DNA from: Ktedonobacterales bacterium | Lineage (GTDB): Bacteria > Chloroflexota > Ktedonobacteria > Ktedonobacterales > JADMIN01 | Length of the DNA: 52,152 nt | Reading direction: 5' to 3' | NCBI GenBank assembly: GCA_025935195.1 | Contig: JAICVS010000014.1 | Span: 1 to 52,152 of the forward strand | In this document: positions 50,407 through 52,152 of the stretch, one piece after another | Position numbering within the stretch: the stretch's first letter is position 1 | Layout: every line of letters begins with the position of its first letter | Notes under the pieces: generated by a model | What the model was told of the DNA's origin: nothing | What the model saw: the letters and a program-made list of their open reading frames with translations, nothing else | Databases searched by the model: none | Position numbers and translations under genes: made by a program

Positions 50407-51177
50407 TCAAGCAGTAGTAAGGATGTCAGGGTCACCGTGGGTGATGGCGATGGTGTGCTCGAAGTGGGCGGAGCGGCTGCCGTCGGCGGTGACGACGGTC
50501 CAGCGGTCGGGCAGCTCGCGCGTAGCGGCGGCGCCGGCGATCACCATCGGCTCCACGCACATGACCATACCGGGGCGCAACAGGGAATTCGCCTGCCCGC
50601 GCTCGATATAGTTGGGAACGAACGGATCTTCATGCAGGGCGCGGCCGATGCCGTGGCCGCCGTAGTGGCGCACGATGGCGCAGCCCTGGCCCTCGACGTA
50701 GGTCTGGATGGCGCGCGAGATGTCGAGTACGCGGGCGCCGGGGTGAGCGGCGGCGATGCCCCGCCGCAGCGCCTCCTGCGTGATGTCAAGCAATCGCTGT
50801 GCATCGGCGGCGATCTGGCCGACGGGAACGGTGATGGCGGAGTCGCCATGCCAGCCATCCACAACCGCGCCCATGTCGAGCGCGACGATTTCGCCCTCAC
50901 GCAGGACGCGCCGGCCGGGGATGCCGTGGAGCACCTCGTCGTCCACGGAGACGCAGAGGACGGCGGGGTAGGGCGGCACGCCGCGCTCCGGCCGGTAGCC
51001 CTTGAAGTTGGAGATCGCGCCGCGGGCCTTCAGCTCGCGCTCGGCAAGGGCATTCAGCTCGCTGGTGGTGACGCCGGGGCGGACGGCGGCGCGCAGGACG
51101 GCGAGCACCTCCATCACGACGCGCCCGGCGCGGCGGATGCCCTCGATCTCGGTCTTGCCGCGGTAAGCGATTGCCAT
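50407..51177 (-). CDS. map: methionine aminopeptidase, type I
   Basis: Removes the initiator Met from nascent proteins. The 256-residue protein is the short type I form without an SH3 or zinc-finger extension. Visible ligands and motifs: VDDEVLHGIPG (His84), VALDMGAVVDGWHGDSAITV (Asp101, Asp112), HYGGHGIGRALHEDPFVPNY (metal His) and CVEPMV (Glu), with a final Glu in FEHTIAIT. It lies 27 bp after adk, in the classical adk-map order. infA, normally next, is over 9 kb away. Confidence 0.96.
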   Translation of the reverse strand: MAIAYRGKTEIEGIRRAGRVVMEVLAVLRAAVRPGVTTSELNALAERELKARGAISNFKGYRPERGVPPYPAVLCVSVDDEVLHGIPGRRVLREGEIVALDMGAVVDGWHGDSAITVPVGQIAADAQRLLDITQEALRRGIAAAHPGARVLDISRAIQTYVEGQGCAIVRHYGGHGIGRALHEDPFVPNYIERGQANSLLRPGMVMCVEPMVIAGAAATRELPDRWTVVTADGSRSAHFEHTIAITHGDPDILTTA

Positions 51178-51204
51178 GATGTGCGCTGTCTGTCTCTGTG
51201 TGGT

Positions 51205-51906
51205 CTATTTGCCGGCGATGCGTTCGTCCTGAAGGGTGGACTGACCTGAGTGCGGTGCGCGCATCGGCTGGAGGCCATCCAGGATGGCGTGGTTGACATC
51301 CTCGATGCTGGCGGTGCCATCCACGCGGATCAGCTTGCCCTGGGCGGCGTAGTAGGTGACGAGCTGGATGGTTTCGCTGAAGAAAAGGTCGAGGCGGTGC
51401 GCGATCTTGTCAAGGGTGTCGTCGGAGCGCTGCTCCAGCGCGCTGCCGTCGTAATCGCAGATGCCGGGCACGCGGGTGGGATGCGTCTTGATGTTCCAGA
51501 CGTGGCCGTGGGCCTTGCAGATGTAGCGCCCATTGAGGCGCTCCATGAGCTGCTCGCGCGGAACCTCCAGATAGACGACGGCGTCCAGGTGGCGGCCGTG
51601 CTTGCGAAGCGCCTCATCCAGAGAGCGTGCCTGGGAGATGGTGCGGGGAAAGCCATCCAGAATGATGCCCTGGGCATCGCCGAGATCCTGCAAGCTTTCG
51701 AGGATCAGCGCCACCACGATCTCGTCGGGCACGAGGTCGCCACGGTCGTAGTAGGGCTGGGCCGCCTGGCCGAGCAGCGTGCCGTGGGTGATGGCGTCGC
51801 GCAGCAGCTCGCCGCTGGCGCATGGCTTGAGGTGGAGTTGTTCTTCGAGGAGCTGCGCTTGTGTGCCTTTGCCGCTGCCCTGGGCGCCGATCAGGATGAT
51901 GTTCAT
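51205..51906 (-). CDS. adk: adenylate kinase
   Basis: Interconverts ATP + AMP and 2 ADP. The 233-residue protein has the P-loop GAQGSGKGT (7-15), ASGELLRDAI, DGFPRTISQA (AMP site), and the LID segment RLNGRYICKAHGHVWN, with a second half GICDYDGSALEQRSDD. A Cys-x2-His and Cys-x2-Asp pair could hold zinc in the LID, as in Gram-positive forms. ATG 51906 has GGAGG ten bases upstream. The C-terminus is longer than usual by about 15 residues. secY, the usual upstream gene, is not recognisable in the remaining 246 bp. Confidence 0.96.
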   Translation of the reverse strand: MNIILIGAQGSGKGTQAQLLEEQLHLKPCASGELLRDAITHGTLLGQAAQPYYDRGDLVPDEIVVALILESLQDLGDAQGIILDGFPRTISQARSLDEALRKHGRHLDAVVYLEVPREQLMERLNGRYICKAHGHVWNIKTHPTRVPGICDYDGSALEQRSDDTLDKIAHRLDLFFSETIQLVTYYAAQGKLIRVDGTASIEDVNHAILDGLQPMRAPHSGQSTLQDERIAGK

Positions 51907-52152
51907 GGACCGTATCCTCCGCGTGTTCCCCGGCGCCCTAACCCAGTGCCGAGGCCCAGCCGACCACGCCGCTGTGGCCGGCACTCGTCGAGGTTTTCGC
52001 TTACCATGTTCGCCGTCTCGCGGCCGCGTCGTCTCGGCCGCGTCGCGCACGCATGCGACGTGGCCGAGAGAAGGGACCGCGATGGGACACCACAAACTCT
52101 ACCAGAAAATGCTGCGCGCGTGTCGCGCTGAATGTCTCACACCCCTCACACC

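Noticed and set aside
51907-52152. Checked for the C-terminus of SecY upstream of adk.
   Set aside because: No hydrophobic or SecY-like sequence in any minus-strand frame; the stretch appears noncoding.

Overview
The window is 52 kb of high-GC bacterial chromosome in which nearly every interval is coding. Zinc-ribbon Ser/Thr kinases, zinc-ribbon FHA proteins, lipoproteins with clear lipoboxes, a DnaQ-like exonuclease fused to a UvrC-type nuclease, C+ (zinc-binding) forms of S4 and L36, and strong AGGAGG ribosome binding sites with many GTG and some TTG starts all point to a Gram-positive-like, deep-branching lineage. Chloroflexota (Ktedonobacteria or Thermomicrobia-like) is my best guess, but it is inferred from gene content and not from a phylogenetic marker alignment. 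Sigma-70-type promoters (TTGACA/TATAAT-like, 17-18 bp spacers) are unusually easy to see, and many are annotated here.

Left part (1-9.9 kb): the end of a GtrA-type membrane protein; two membrane-anchored or secreted hypotheticals; a serine-biosynthesis pair (class V aminotransferase and serA); a tail-anchored hypothetical; and two lipoproteins, one of them a branched-chain-amino-acid-type substrate-binding protein with no permease nearby. Middle part (10-34.4 kb): housekeeping and regulation. It holds yvcK, a zinc-ribbon kinase with mtnP, a queuosine-precursor transporter, a sarcosine-oxidase-like flavoenzyme, nadK-recN, an FHA protein, a metallophosphoesterase, rsfS, a FemX-like transferase, the exonuclease-GIY-YIG fusion, a Uma2 gene broken by one in-frame TAG, yebC-ruvC-ruvA, a polyprenyl diphosphate synthase, lipoprotein and TPR genes, and a low-GC P-loop gene flanked by matching inverted repeats.

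Right part (34.5-52 kb): the distal spc/alpha ribosomal cluster on the minus strand, in the order adk-map ... infA-rpmJ-rpsM-rpsK-rpsD-rpoA-rplQ-truA-rplM-rpsI. The cluster is split between map and infA by about 9.2 kb. That segment carries a methyltransferase and a complete 4-hydroxybenzoyl-CoA-reductase-type cassette (hcrA/B/C-like subunits, a phenylacetate-CoA-ligase-family enzyme, an IclR regulator and a divergent MFS transporter). The FAD subunit has the extra four-cysteine loop that defines 4-hydroxybenzoyl-CoA reductase. The cassette is the most interesting system here: it looks like an aromatic acid uptake, CoA-activation and dehydroxylation module under one IclR-type switch.

Other structure: four families of dispersed intergenic repeats (a 'CCTCACCCCC' hairpin, seven copies; a composite repeat with a GGCAATGTTGAC hairpin; a 'CCCGGCAT..ATGCCGGG' family; and a 'CAGATCGCCA' long inverted repeat). 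L17 carries a ~97-residue internal insertion. Strand composition appears to flip near 9-10 kb regardless of gene orientation. No rRNA, complete tRNA, transposase or CRISPR array was seen.
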